Shown here: one piece after another, positions 12,658-24,337 of the stretch | Position numbering within the stretch: position 1 is the first letter of the stretch | Layout of the letters: every line of letters begins with the position of its first letter | Source of the DNA: Cannabis sativa | Taxonomy: Eukaryota; Streptophyta; Magnoliopsida; Rosales; Cannabaceae | Length of the DNA stretch: 64,000 bases | Assembly: GCF_029168945.1 (NCBI RefSeq) | Contig: NC_083601.1 | Location: forward strand, 70,917,595 to 70,981,594 | Direction: 5' to 3' | Position numbers and translations under genes: made by a program | Notes under the pieces: model-generated | Databases searched by the model: none | What the model saw: the letters and a program-made list of their open reading frames with translations, nothing else | Told to the model about the DNA's origin: nothing

Positions 12658-13744
12658 CTATTTTTTCAATTTAGATGCCTTAGAAGACTTGCTTTGCTTC
12701 TCATCCTCGCTATCAATGCTTTCATCAATTTTCCTTTGGCCATATGAGAAGAAAAGTGCAACAAGCCGGGTACGATAAACTTCGATATCAAAGTCTTCAG
12801 GGACATCCTTTCCGTGGATAAAGAACTCGGCGAATGCAGCAACATATGCTCCGCAATCACTATAAAAACAGAAGAAAAATAAACAGTTTAGAAACTAAAA
12901 AACAACATAAAATAAACTTAAAAGAAACACTCACTTTTTCTGCTGAGACGGCAGACCACTAATCTCCACGATTCTTAAGGGAGCTGTAGGGTCAGAACCT
13001 GAAGCAGGAGCATGTGACCTATTCTTCCAGAAACCAAGTAAATCGAAAAACAAAGGCAGCAACACAGAATAAGCCTTCATGGCATTCCTAGCTGCAGCAT
13101 TCATTTTCGCAGTCCTCAAAGAATTATACAGAAACAGAATCCCTTCATTCAAGTCAAGACGACCAAACACCCAATGACTTTCCCTTCTTAGATTGATGAT
13201 GAATAACACATGATCGGCTTCATACCAAGGCTTGGAACAGGGAATGCGCATACCTCGGATGTAATGCGCTATTGGGTGGGCAGCGTGAATGTGTGACATC
13301 TTAGTCTTCATTGACTTGGCCTTGTTATATTTGTGGTACAAAGCTTGGATGGAATCATCAAAGAGACAATCAGTAGTTGCAAAATTCAACGTCACAACGG
13401 AAGAATATTTACCTTTTTTCCGAAGGTAATAGAATATGGTGTTCATATGCTGAAAAAAAAACAACACAGAAACACAAATGAAAAAGTTGAACAATTGTTA
13501 AAAAACTGTAATACAGTATCAAAACTTAAAAACATTTATAAAGCAACTGAAAACAAACTATCATAACTACAATAGAAATTGGAAACTTTACCGAGTCGTT
13601 TATAAACATGTCGCATGTAGCCAAATGATAAAACCAAGTTTTATCCTCAACATAATCATTACGTAGCCTAAAACCCGGGGTAAATTTCTTTGCGCCATCT
13701 TCATAACAATTGTAATGCCTAAAACAACAAAGAAACAACAAAAA

Positions 13745-14402
13745 CATAGCATTAAAACCAGAATAAAACTGAAAAATAAAACATAATACAAAAACAGATT
13801 TAATAAAAACAGTCACCTAGGATGTTTAAGCAATCCTTCACCAATCCAAGCGTCAAATTTTGCCTCAATCTCGGGAGATACGGGATCAGCAAACGCATCA
13901 TTAAGAGCATAAAGGCCCTTCACATAAGTCACCATTTTAAAATCCCTATCATCCCCAACTGATTGAGAACCTGAGGACATAAGCTCCATTGGAGTGCTCC
14001 CCACATCAACAGACCCGAAATCAACAAAAGGAGATTTCAAGGCCGGAGCACGCTTCCTCTTATCCAACAAAGACATAGCATTAAAACCAGAATAAAACTG
14101 AAAAATAAAACATAATACAAAAACAGATTTAATAAAAACAGTCACCTAGGATGTTTAAGCAATCCTTCACCAATCCAAGCGTCAAATTTTGCCTCAATCT
14201 CAGGAGATACGGGATCAGCAAACGCATCATTAAGAGCATAAAGGCCCTTCACATAAGTCACCATTTTAAAATCCCTATCATCCTCAGCTGATTGAGAACC
14301 TGAGGACATAAGCTCCATTGGAGTGCTCCCCACATCAGCAGACCCGAAATCAACAAAAGGAGATTTCAAGGCCGGAGCACGCTTCCTCTTATCCAACAAA
14401 GG
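13745..14402 (-). repeat. 329-bp tandem duplication inside the Ulp1-like gene
   Basis: 13745-14073 and 14074-14402 are near-identical direct copies; by eye only a few single-base differences (for example CTCGGGAG versus CTCAGGAG). Each copy holds most of one exon (LLDKRKRAP ... LLKHPR), its donor site and the start of the next intron. The left-hand copy lacks a proper acceptor of its own, since its upstream neighbour is intron sequence from the other copy. The near-identity means the duplication is much younger than the point lesions in the gene. Confidence 0.9.
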
Positions 14403-16362
14403 TGTATCAGAGACAGTGTCCTCAGTTTCTTCATCAGTATGAAAGGCATCTGACTTTTGATCAACAACATCTGGATTGGGTGCGGGGACCTAAAAAAGAA
14501 AGAATGCATTAGAACAGTTGCAAAACAAACTAGAAACTATTGAGTAACCAAAAAGAAACCTAATTTTCTTGCAAATAATTAAAAATACACTTACATGGAT
14601 TTTACCAACAGCCTCCAAGCCAGCCAACACAACTTGATCATCATCTATTTAAAGCTGGCTTAACCCATCAAAGAAATCGTCCCCCTTCAATCGAGACTAT
14701 CGCCCTTTGGCTTCTCAATATCCTTAGCATTTTTATCACTCCCTCCAACAACCTCAGATGGATTCACATCAGCAGGGGGAACATCAGTAACAACCTTGTC
14801 AGCATCATCAGCATCACCACAAACTTTAACCAACTCACCACCATCGTCGGAGTCGGAATCAATATTTTATGGATCAGGCAGTTGCTTCTCATCATCCTCA
14901 GCATCATCATCATCATTATCATTAGCATCATCATCAGAATCTTGAGTTACTAATTCATCCGATGACTTTCCCTGCACCAAACAACATAAATGAAACTTAA
15001 ATGAAACAGTAAAGAAACTTAAAAAAAATATGAAAAAACCTAAACAATAAAATATGAATAAATACCTCATCAGAAGGACGACGATGAATGGCATTAACTT
15101 TCTCCTGGATATCCTTAATTACAGTCATTACAGACTTGAAATTAAGATCAACAAAACACCTCACGGATATGAAGTCCTCGGCCAATGATGATTGATTCGA
15201 AATGACCATCTCCAACTTAGATTTTATCAAATCAATATCCGCTGAATCAGACTTCTTTGAAGATGACCCACTCTCAAAGGATTACTTCGCTACACCACGG
15301 TCATCAATAGACTCATCGAGAAATAAACCGTCAAGTTGAAGCTTCTGCCTCTCTTCATGAGTAGGCTCATGTTTTTGATCTTCAACTGAACAACATAATC
15401 AAACATAATATGAAAAATATTAAAACAATTGAAAAAACTAAAAATTAACAGCATAAATAAAACTGAAAAGAAACAGTAAAGAAACTTTAAATTACCTTGT
15501 CCAAAGGAAAATCAAAAATCTTCCCCTTCAAGTCTCGAAGAGTTGGATTTTTGGTGACAATGGTGTTGCTCCAGTTCAGAATCCTTGGAATAGAAGATGA
15601 AACTCTCTTACAGAAAGAGTTCACCATTGCAGGACAGCATTCATAAAACCAAACCGTGAAAACCCAAGGACATCCCAAAGCCCTATACCAGCCATCATAC
15701 TGGCCTCCCTTCTCTGCCTTCCAATTTTTCATAATAATCCCATGCTGGATCCTACCTTTGAATGAATCAATTGTCAATTCAAATGATTCCCTACCCCAAC
15801 AATACTCGTCCCACCGACCGCTATCCACAACATCTAGATCAAACCTAGATACTTCTTTATCAGGAGTATTGCTAAGAAGAAAACACTGAATGAAATACAA
15901 AACAGCCATTTTCAAACCAAGAGACTCATCCAAACCCCACCGACTACCCAAAAAAGCATCCTCGATGGCTTTGTGGTCAATAGTTTTTACACCACGGAAA
16001 CAGGTTTCGACCAATTGATTTGTTTCCTGTGAAAACAACAACTTGTTGCAATCACCGAAACAATCTAATCCAGAAATCAAGTAAAATTCCTCGGCACTAA
16101 ACCGTATGCAACGACCAGCAACCTTAGCCCAAAACTCTTTAGGATTGGGCTGGAAAACTTCCCTTAGTAATAAACTATGTACGACTTGCGGATGAAAAAC
16201 AAACTCAGGCATATCTAGAAAAGGCCCAAACTGAGTTTGACGAAACATAGAAAGTAAATTAACAGATAAAGTGTTCTTAATATTATCTATCACGGAAAAA
16301 ACACTAGTGCATACACACTTAGATCTATAAAAATCAGAAGGACTAAATTTGTAGTCCCAAAC

Positions 16363-17095
16363 CTGCAACATAACGAAAATGGCCACAATAAATTATTAAT
16401 CGTGAGTAAAACAGTATGAAAACTGTAATAAAACTATAAAATAACTACAAACAAACTACCAATCAGATTCAACTACACAAAAATAAACAGCAAAGACCTG
16501 AAATCGTTTTGAAACCTAAAAAATAACAGCAAACAACTAACCCTAAAGAAAATCGAAAAACACATCAAACATAACAACACAATAAATTATTAATAGTGAA
16601 TAATACAGTAGGAAAACTACAATAAAACTATATACAAACAACAAACAAACTACAAAACAGATACAACTATACAAAAATAAAGAGCAAAGATCTGAAAATC
16701 GTTTTGAAACCTAAAATATAACAGCAAACAACTAAACCTAATGAAAATTGAAAACACATCAAACATACCATTATTAAACTATAAAAAAACTAATAAGAAA
16801 CTACATACGACTGATTGTACACACTAAAAACGAAAACAAAACACAGAACCTAGAAGCACAAAAAAACACTGAAAATAAAGAAAACAAAATCAAATTTAAA
16901 AACCACACCCATAGAAGAACCAAATAAATTGTTCAAAACCAACAATAAATAACTAAAAAATTAAAAAACATAAAACGAAATGTGCAAATGAAACCCTAAA
17001 ATTACACAAAGCATAATGAACAAAAAAAACACCAAAATCTGGGGAATGTGTAAATGTTGGAAAAGGGGGAAACGATAATGAAACTTAAAACCAAC
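16363..17095. other. First intron of the Ulp1-like gene
   Basis: A 733-bp AT-rich intron, donor at 17095-17094 and acceptor at 16364-16363 (minus strand). It contains an internal diverged repeat: a stretch with AATCGTTTTGAAACCTAAAA near 16502 recurs near 16697. No ORF of interest. Confidence 0.6.
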
Positions 17096-17639
17096 CTGAG
17101 TTTGATCTTCAACAGAGGCAAGAGATTTTTTCCCAGAAATTTCTGGAACCGTGTGGTCCTCCACGTTGAGCTTCGTTTTCTTCGAAGAATGGGGTCTCCC
17201 ACGCTTGGGCAGTGGAGCATCAAAATCAGAATCATAGTCTTCAAGGATCGGGCGTTTACCCTTGGATTTGTTGGCCAAAGTTTTCTTGCCCATATTCAAT
17301 TTTTGTTTGAGAACTGGAGAAGGCGATGATGATGAACGAGTGATTGCCATCTTATAAATAAATTTGAAAAAAAATGAAACTGAGAGGGAAAAACAGTTGA
17401 GAAATCGTGGGTTTAGTGGGAGTTGAAATTTTGTGGATGAACAAAAAACAAGAGGGAAAAACGTGATCAATAATGGGTGGTTAATCTTATGAATGGAGGT
17501 TACTTGATCTTCAAATCAACTTAGAAACAGAAAGGAAAAATCGAAAATGAAATTGAAAGAAAATGAAAAAAGAGAGGGAAGAGAGTGGGATTTGATTGAT
17601 GAGTGATGGGGATAGCACACGTGTATGTGCATGAAATGA

Positions 17640-17755
17640 TGACTAAGTGGTATTTTTGTAATAAAACAAACATGGTAAGTAAAAAAGTTGATATAGGCGT
17701 GTAGGAGTGTTTTTGTAATAAATTGTGTAAAATGGATTTTTCATATAAAAATTTC
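17640..17755 (-). repeat. MULE right terminal inverted repeat
   Basis: Read on the minus strand it starts GAAATTTTTATATG and contains ATTACAAAAATACCACTT, matching the left arm. Confidence 0.75.
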
Positions 17756-17764
17756 TACTTTTTA
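17756..17764 (+). repeat. MULE target-site duplication, right copy
   Basis: TACTTTTTA, identical to 6667-6675. Confidence 0.85.
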
Positions 17765-19310
17765 CTATGTAACAATAGAAAAATATCTATAATTACGTAT
17801 TAAAATAACCACAATAAAAAAATAGTTTCTTTTTCTATTTAATTAACCAAAAAGTAACCAAATTTTATAAATAAACAAAATTTAATATCCAAACTAAATT
17901 CGTAGGTTACTAAAATATACTTTGTTAATAATATCTAAAATTATTATATGATAACTAATTAGTTTCTACAATAAATTAAGGTTACCAAAATATATCTTAA
18001 ATAATATTAAGATACCAAGATGTAACCTTAAAATAACTAATTAGTTATTAATTTAGATGTCTAAACATTTTACTAATAAATTATGTGATATATTTTACTT
18101 TATTTTAACACGTTAGTTTCTTCAATAAAATTACAGGTAACATAAATGTTACAAAAAAATAATATATATCTTAAATAATATAACATAAACTAATAATAAC
18201 ATATAGTTTTAAAAGTAACTAATCTAAAAATCCAAAGTTATCCATATGAGATATTTTTATTTTAAAATAAATCATTTTATAAAAAGTAACCAATTGGTAT
18301 CTTATCGAAATAATAAATAATTGGTCCAAAAAAATGTGTCTCGTTTTGTAATATTTTAAAAGTTATGTGTAACTTCATTCTTTAATTAATTAATCAAAAT
18401 GCATATATAATTTGCATTTAAAAAATATGGGTGGCTTAAACGTGTACAGTATATTTTTTTTTTTAAATACAGTTTACTAAAATAGTAGCTTACTGCATGA
18501 CAACTCATTATTTTTGAAAATAAATTTGAAGGTTACTCAAATGTATTAATATAACCTAATTAATTAATTATTAAGGTGTATACATATACGTTTTAGAGCT
18601 AGCTAAAATGTATCTCAAATTATATAATATAAAAGTAATATTTTTTTTTTTTAGGAAAAAGCAACTTATTGATTTCTTATCAACATCATAAGTAACCAAA
18701 AGGTTACTTTTGAAATGCAGGAAAACAAAAGAATAGAATTTCGGGATTAGTTTCATTGTAGGTATATTAGTTTGGAATTAAGGTATTTTTTAATGATGTA
18801 GCAAGGCATTATTGTAATTGAGATTTGTTAAGTTATTTTTGTAATTAGATTACATTTTATGTATATTTTTGAAAAAATTCCAATTAAAAATTTGACCCTT
18901 ATTAAAAAAATAATAAATAAATAAATAAAATAATGATTATGTGCATTAGACCACAAATCTATTACTAACTTTTTGTTGAAGATACTTTATAAACGTAAGT
19001 CAATTATAAATATTTTTATATTTATGTACCTACAATAAAAAAAAAAGACCTTTTCTTTCAAAAAAAAAGAAAAAGAAAATTGAGTCTTAAAAATTGAGGC
19101 TTACGCAATGGCCCAAACTATCTAATGCTTAGATCGGCCCTGGCCTCTCCACCCATAATCGAGCTTGATTATCTTTTGTTCACGAATTAAGCATAATCAC
19201 CATTTCAATTTTCTACATCCTTAAACGAAGAACTGCACGTAAAGCTTAACATGAAATTTTTAGATCTCATTCTGAGATTTTTAGAACATCTTGAATCGTC
19301 AAATTGTTAA
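17765..19310. other. AT-rich intergenic DNA with degenerate short repeats
   Basis: Loosely repeated phrases such as GGTTACTAAAATATA and ACTAATTAGTT recur between about 17800 and 18560 with irregular spacing, suggesting a very diverged tandem array. A poly-T tract (18641-18652) and AATAAATAAATA near 18909 are also present. No gene seen. Confidence 0.5.
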
Positions 19311-20415
19311 TAATATTAAAGAAGCTATGGGTAAAATACTGATCTAAGCACTCGAAAGTGAAAATCTAGGATGTAGCACCCAGGCGCCACTTAAACTCTA
19401 CCCAAGAACTCAGGACCGTGCGACGTCCGTACAATTTACGAAAAAAAAAGTAAATTTTAAGTTTAAATTAGGTTTATTTTTAGAGTTCTATATATAAGAC
19501 TTTTAGATTTTACTTTCAGCAATGTTTTGAATGAGAGAAGTCAATAAAAGAGGAGAATTTATCCATATATAGTTTTTCTTCTTAAAGTCTTTTGATTTTC
19601 AATTATAATTATACTTATGATTATGTTTTAGATTATGAAGTAGTCCTTTTTTAGGTTGAGAGTTATTTCAAAAGCCAATACATGATTTCTTGAATGCTTT
19701 GATTAATATTATTATCTTATTCCTTCATATTGAATTGTTTATATTTTCAATGCTTAGTTTTATGAATAGTATTTTGATCTTGTTTATTAAGTTTTACATT
19801 ATCATCATTCTTAGAATTTATATATACCTAATAGTCTAGAATTTTAAGTTTAAGTGATAAATTACTTTTAATGATATTGTGACAGGTATTGTTAATTAAT
19901 GATGATGAAGAATATAACCGAAGTTAAATGAAGTATATGCTAATTTAATTTTTTACTTAGATATATTAACTTGTCTCCATAGAGATTTTAATATTTTCCT
20001 AGGTTAAATAGATTGCATGCTTTATGGATCTATTACTTAGTGAAAATATTTAATTATTGAGCGTTTTGTCGTAATTAATTGTAATGGGGTAGTTGGGATA
20101 AGTAATTATCTGTGGGACTAGTAGTTCAAACTAAGAATAAAATATAATATTTATCATTGTTCATGATTGATTGTTGGAGGGGGAGAATAATTCTTAACTA
20201 TTTTTAAAATTGTAATTGTTATTCATTTTTGTTTTCTTTTCATGCTATTTAATTGCAATTTGAAATCTCTCTTTAATTTATGTTTGACAGTGAAAAATAA
20301 ATTAATCATAATCCTTATAGAATCGACTCGTAGTTACTTTTATATTGAAATAATTATAAGTATTGGAATTAAATTAATTATTAAATTTTATACGACTTAC
20401 GACACGCATAACATA
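19311..20415 (+). mobile_element. Old LTR-like remnant
   Basis: The order of landmarks resembles a plant gypsy LTR: a TATA-like TATATATAAG (19491-19500), a following leader, and near the right edge a phrase (AGAATCGACTCGTAG, 20321-20335) like the GTGGATTCGACC phrase common near the 3' end of such LTRs. The right edge near GCATAACA (about 20415) is a guess. No target duplication or coding region was found, so this is a tentative call. Confidence 0.25.
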
Positions 20416-20691
20416 AACTTTTTAATATATTACATATGGATCACCATGAATAAGATATTTTGGGAAAATGAAGCTATTGTACAACAAGATGTACATAATA
20501 GATTTTACTATAACAGTTTAAAGAGGGTGTAGATGATAAACATTGAATTGGGCCCTTTGTACAAAAAAATATATTATGAGATTGTTTGAAACTGTCTATG
20601 TTGACAAAAAAATTGTAATAATTTTTAGATTAATACCATAATTACTTATTTACCAAAAAAAAAAATATATGAATATGTACATCATTGGTGT
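20416..20691. other. AT-rich spacer before an abrupt composition change
   Basis: At about 20692-20700 the sequence switches from AT-rich to GC-rich coding sequence within a few bases. That marks the broken edge of the gypsy element to the right. No gene seen. Confidence 0.5.
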
Positions 20692-20700
20692 TCCAAAAAG

Positions 20701-21258
20701 GAAGCTGAGGCGGCCAGGGCAGAAGCTGGAGCTATTCGGCTGGAGTTGGGCGAAGCCAACAAGAAGCTGTTCGCTGCCGAGAAGAAGATCGCCGTGCTGA
20801 AAAAGAATCTCGAAGCTGTTGATCGCTTTGAGGAGACCATCGAGATCTTATCTGCTGAAGTAAATAGTCTTCAGGATGAGAGGACTTCTCTGCGGCATGT
20901 TCTTCTTCGGATGAAGGAGGAGAAGGACGCCAAGGTGGGGGAGCTTACGGCCGAGGTGGACAGGTTGAAGGAGAAGGTCAATGCCTTGGAGACAGCCGAC
21001 CTCCAGCTCTTCTTCGATTTCTGGAAGGCTGATCCCCGGGCCAACTTTGACTACTTGGGCGAGGCTAAGGACATGTACCTTAAGTACTGCACGGCCCAAG
21101 TTGCTTATGGTGGGAACGAGGCAGCTGCTTCAACCTCCGGCCAAGCTGCTTCAACCTCTGGTCAGGCTGCTGATGCTTCTCCTGTTCAAACAATAGATCA
21201 TCCTGCTCTAGTTGGCCCAGAAGAACCAAGCCAAGAGCCTGGGACTCCAGCTATTTAA
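20701..21258 (+). pseudogene. Antisense coiled-coil ORF of the Tat element, 5' truncated
   Basis: An open frame runs from the composition break at about 20700 to the stop at 21258. It begins EAEAARAEAGA, and no ATG opens it, so the N-terminus has been lost. Residues 1 to about 100 form a long heptad-rich coiled coil (KLFAAEKKIAVLKKNLEA, LTAEVDRLKEKV), then a short globular piece (FDYLGEAKDMYLKY) and a disordered tail with a tandem STSGQAA repeat. It lies antisense and downstream of gypsy pol, as Grande gene23-type and Retand-type antisense ORFs do. In those families some antisense ORFs are annotated as 'putative gypsy type transposon' (Pfam PF04195). Its function is not known. The GC-rich codon use contrasts sharply with the surrounding AT-rich DNA. 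Confidence 0.6.
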
Positions 21259-21690
21259 ACACTTCTCTTTTTATCTCCTTTTTATATATATATATATATC
21301 TTATTCGGCCTCAGGGCTTTTTCTAAGACATCATGACCGGCCAAGCGGTCTTTAAACTTGGAATTATTTTTCATTTTTTGGACAACGGGCTGACCGGGCA
21401 GCTTTTAATCCCTATACTACGTTCTTTTGTCATCCTTAATGAATTTCATTCTCTGTTTATAATTGCCGTGCAATTGTAATTGTTTTATCTTTACCAAATG
21501 CTTTGTGCAGGTATAGGTGCCCTAAAGTGACCGAGCAGACGTATGACTCTTGGTCACTTGTCTTTCGCAAATATATTGCTTATCTGTTCGGTGTTTTGGG
21601 TTCGACTAAACTTTTTGTACGCACTTTAGGTAAATTATAATCATGCTGATTTTTTTGACTCAATAAAATTGGAAATACTATCTTTATTCA
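21259..21690. other. Tat element region between antisense ORF and integrase
   Basis: Non-coding sequence with an (AT)n run near 21284-21298, then moderately GC-rich sequence. It should correspond to the 3' untranslated part of the gypsy transcript (minus). No polypurine tract or LTR start was recognised. Confidence 0.5.
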
Positions 21691-21983
21691 TTTAGTGATC
21701 GAAAATGTATTTGTTACCGTAGTAACTTACATCAGAGCTATTTGATCTAATCTGATCTTTTAGCTTATCATGAAATAAAACAAATTTCAGACATAAGAAA
21801 CTGTACTTTAAAGTGGTCTTGCCGACCTGAGTACTTTCGTTTCTAAAACCTTCGCGCGTAGTCCGCCCAGAAGGCCATTCCCTTAGAAGTGAATGTTCCT
21901 TTAGTACTTTAAAATGGTCTAGCCGACCTGAGTACTTTATTGGTAGTATTTCCTTAAAGGTTCTCCATTCCAGTACTGTGGTA

Positions 21984-23280
21984 CTAGAATGAGTTGCATT
22001 TTTCGTCATACTTACCTAATTTGTATGCTCCGGAGTCGAGAACTTCGACCACTTGGTATGGTCCTTCCCAGTTGGGTCCTAGTACACCTGACGTGCTGTC
22101 TTTGGTGTTTAGGAATACCCTTCTTATGACCATGTCTCCCATAAAGAATTTCCGAGCTTTCACTTGTTTATTGAAATACCGAACTACTTTTTGTTGATGA
22201 GCAATCAACTTTAAGTTTGTAGTTGCTCATTTTTCTTCGATTTCATCAAGTGATTCTGCAAGGAGTATGTGATTGGTACCTTGATCGTACGTCAATCTTC
22301 TGTGGGAAGGTGGCTCGAGTTCGACGGGTAGCATAGCTTCATCACCGTACGCCATTGCAAATGGTGTCTGACCAGTTGCTATTTTTTTGGTTGTACGTAT
22401 GACCATAGAACTTCGGGGAGTTCTTCTGGCCAGTTTCCTTTGGCATCTTCAAGTTTCTTCTTTAGTGTATCCTTCAAGGTTTTGTTGACTGCTTCAACTT
22501 GACCCTTTGCTTGAGGATGTGCCACTGCGGAGAAACTTTTGATGATACCATGGTTCGCACATAAATCAGTGAAAGATTGACTGTCGAACTGCTTGCCATT
22601 GTCCGAGACTATTTTGTACGGTAGTCTGAACCGACATATGATCTTCTTCACTATAAATTCTTTAACCTTCTTTGATGTGATGGTTGCAAGTGTTTCGGCT
22701 GCAGTCCACTTAGTAAAGTAGTCGACTGCTACCACTGCGTACTGCACTCCGCCTTTACCTTTAGGTAACTGGCCGATTAGGTCAATTCCCCAAATCGCAA
22801 AGGGCCACGGACTTTGTATATGTGTCAACTCGTTGGGCGGAGCTCTTGGTATCTTTTAAAATCTTTGGCATTTGTCACACTTCTTGACATAGGCTCTCGA
22901 ATCTTCAATCATCGTTGGCCAGAAGTAGCCTTGCCTTAGAATTTTCTTTGATAAGCTCTGTCCGGCTGCATGATTTCCACAGAATCCGTCGTGAACTTCA
23001 AATAGAAGTCGTGCAGCTTCATCTGGTGTGACACATCTGAGTAATGGCATCGAGACCCCTTCTACTGTGATGTACTGTGCTGCCTTTCTTCTCATTTTCT
23101 GAGTTTCATTTCGATTATCTGGGAGTTCCCCAGAGTTGAGATAGGCCGTTATTGGCGTCATCCAGTTTGGGGATGTGTCGATCATTTCGATTTCTTCCGT
23201 GCTAGTGATGTTAGGCTCTTCAAGGAACTGGATAGGGACCAGGTTTGCCTTGTCACTTATATTGCTGCTCGCCAATCGAG
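21984..23280 (-). pseudogene. Tat gypsy integrase, broken
   Basis: Integrase inserts the element's cDNA into chromosomes. On the minus strand: an HHCC zinc-binding N-terminus (HDGFCGNH ... CDKCQRF, about 23020-22856); a catalytic core with WGIDLIG, VSDNGKQF and QAKGQVEAVNKTL giving D, D and E (22828-22379); then a C-terminal part with GDEAMLPVELEPPSHRRL and ARKFFMGDMVIRRVF ... LGPNWEGPYQV (about 22370-22020). Stop codons or shifts separate the three parts (near 22855, 22380 and 22230). Core residues are intact but the reading frame is not. Confidence 0.88.
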
Positions 23281-24060
23281 CTAACGCATCTGCAGTTGTA
23301 TTTTCTTCCTTAGAATTTGTCTGAGACCGTAGCTTTTGAATTGTGCGAGCAGATCATGTATTTTGCTCAGATATGCTATCATTTTTTCTCCCCGAGCCTC
23401 GTATTCACCGGATACATGATTTACCACCAGATGTGAATCACTGCAGATCTCAATGTGTTCGGTCTTCATTTCCTTCACTAGTTTAAATCCAGCGATTAGG
23501 GCCTCGTATTCGGCTTCGTTGTTAGAGGCTTTTAATCCAAATTTAACCACAGCGTGCAGGTGTTGCCCCTAGGTGTGACAAGGGCAATTCCTGCACCAGA
23601 TAGTTGATCTGTTGCCGACCCATCCACATGTAGCTTCCAGGTTCGTTTTGTCTTCAATATTACTTGGCTGTGGTATTGGCTCGGGATCGCTTTCTGGTAT
23701 GCTTTCTGTTTTGCCTATGCATTCCACCACAAAGTCAGCCAAGGCTTGGCCTTTGATAGCTATTCGGGGTTGGAAGTTGATTTCGTACTGACCCAATTCT
23801 ACCGCCCACTTGAGTAACTGTCAAGAGGCATCTGGCTTCTACAGTATATGTCGTAGTGGTTGGTCGGTATACACCCGAACAGGATGAGCTTTAAAGTAAG
23901 GCCTCAGCTTCCTTATTGCTAGAATGAGGCAGTAGGCGAGCTTTTCTATCAACGGATATCGACCTTCAGCTTCGACGAGTCTTTTACTGATGTAATAGAT
24001 TGGATGCTGCACGCTGTCCTTTTCTCTGATCAGCACGGCACTCACGGCATGCTCCGTAAC
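23281..24060 (-). pseudogene. Tat gypsy RNase H and second RNase H-like domain, broken
   Basis: The first part (24045-23839) is the RNase H linked to RT, with HPIYYISKRL, EGRYPLIEKLAY and RVYTDQPL. The second (about 23650-23281) has KLHVDGSATDQLSGAGIALV, NNEAEYEALIAG and CSDSHLVV, supplying D, E and D of a second, archaeal-type RNase H domain known from Tat-lineage gypsy elements. The DGSA segment is in a different frame from the segment before it, so there is a frameshift near 23620-23650, plus stops near 23820 and 23555. Confidence 0.85.
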
Positions 24061-24337
24061 TGCTAGGTATATTCCTAGTTCCTCACCGTCAAGAGGTTTA
24101 GAAAGGACAGGAGGTTTTGCGAGTTGTGCCTTTAAATCTTGAAAATCTCTTTCGTATTCTTCTGTCCACTCGAACTTTTTGTTTACTCACAGGGTGTAGA
24201 AGATTGGAACATATTTATCCGTTGATTTTGACAAGAATCTGCTAAGTGCGGCGATTCGACCAGTTAGACTTTGCACCTCTTTGGTTTTTGTTGGCGAGTT
24301 CATATCCAGGAGGGCTTGGATTTTTTCTGGATTGGCC

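Larger units (their letters stand above)
12658..17350 (-). pseudogene. DUF1985 + Ulp1-like C48 protease gene in MULE, broken
   Basis: Eight exons with GT/AG borders can be read: 17350-17096 (85 codons, basic, KGKR and KRGR patches), 16362-15496 (289 codons, DUF1985-type region), 15385-15066, about 14963-14591 (acidic D/E-rich run), 14489-14146, 13718-13592, 13449-12935 and 12859-12658. The last two encode the C48 fold: HW of SHWVFGRL (His), then LYNSL where Asp is usual, Gln in LPSQQKK, and DCGAY (Cys). Ulp1-type enzymes cleave SUMO-like conjugates, but this family's substrate is unknown. Lesions: stop codons near 15282, 14868 and 14650, a frameshift near 14690-14710, and a 329-bp tandem duplication copying the 14489-14146 exon. 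Its place between MULE ends shows it travelled with the transposon. Confidence 0.88.
6676..17755 (+). mobile_element. Mutator-like element carrying transposase and Ulp1-like gene
   Basis: An 11,080-bp element bounded by TACTTTTTA on both sides. The left end (6676-6791) and right end (17640-17755, reverse complement) form degenerate inverted repeats: both contain a G/A-rich outer part ending in AAAA-TCC, then ATTACAAAAA, and later ATTACAAAAATACCACTT. Inside are a MURA-type transposase on the plus strand (7638-12087) and a DUF1985/Ulp1-like gene on the minus strand (12658-17350). A solo LTR plus its 5-bp duplication accounts for 1,898 bp, so the original element was about 9.2 kb. MULEs that carry Ulp1-like genes are known in plants (Kaonashi-type, CUMULE). 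Both genes here are broken, so the copy is not autonomous. Confidence 0.9.

Noticed and set aside
12658..17350. The Ulp1-like gene as a host SUMO protease gene
   Set aside because: It lies between MULE ends beside a transposase, has in-frame stops and a frameshift, and has the DUF1985 + C48 architecture typical of transposon-borne copies.
19311..20415. A host promoter and gene after the TATATATAAG at 19491
   Set aside because: No ORF with recognisable product follows; the layout fits an old LTR better. Kept only as a low-confidence LTR-like remnant.
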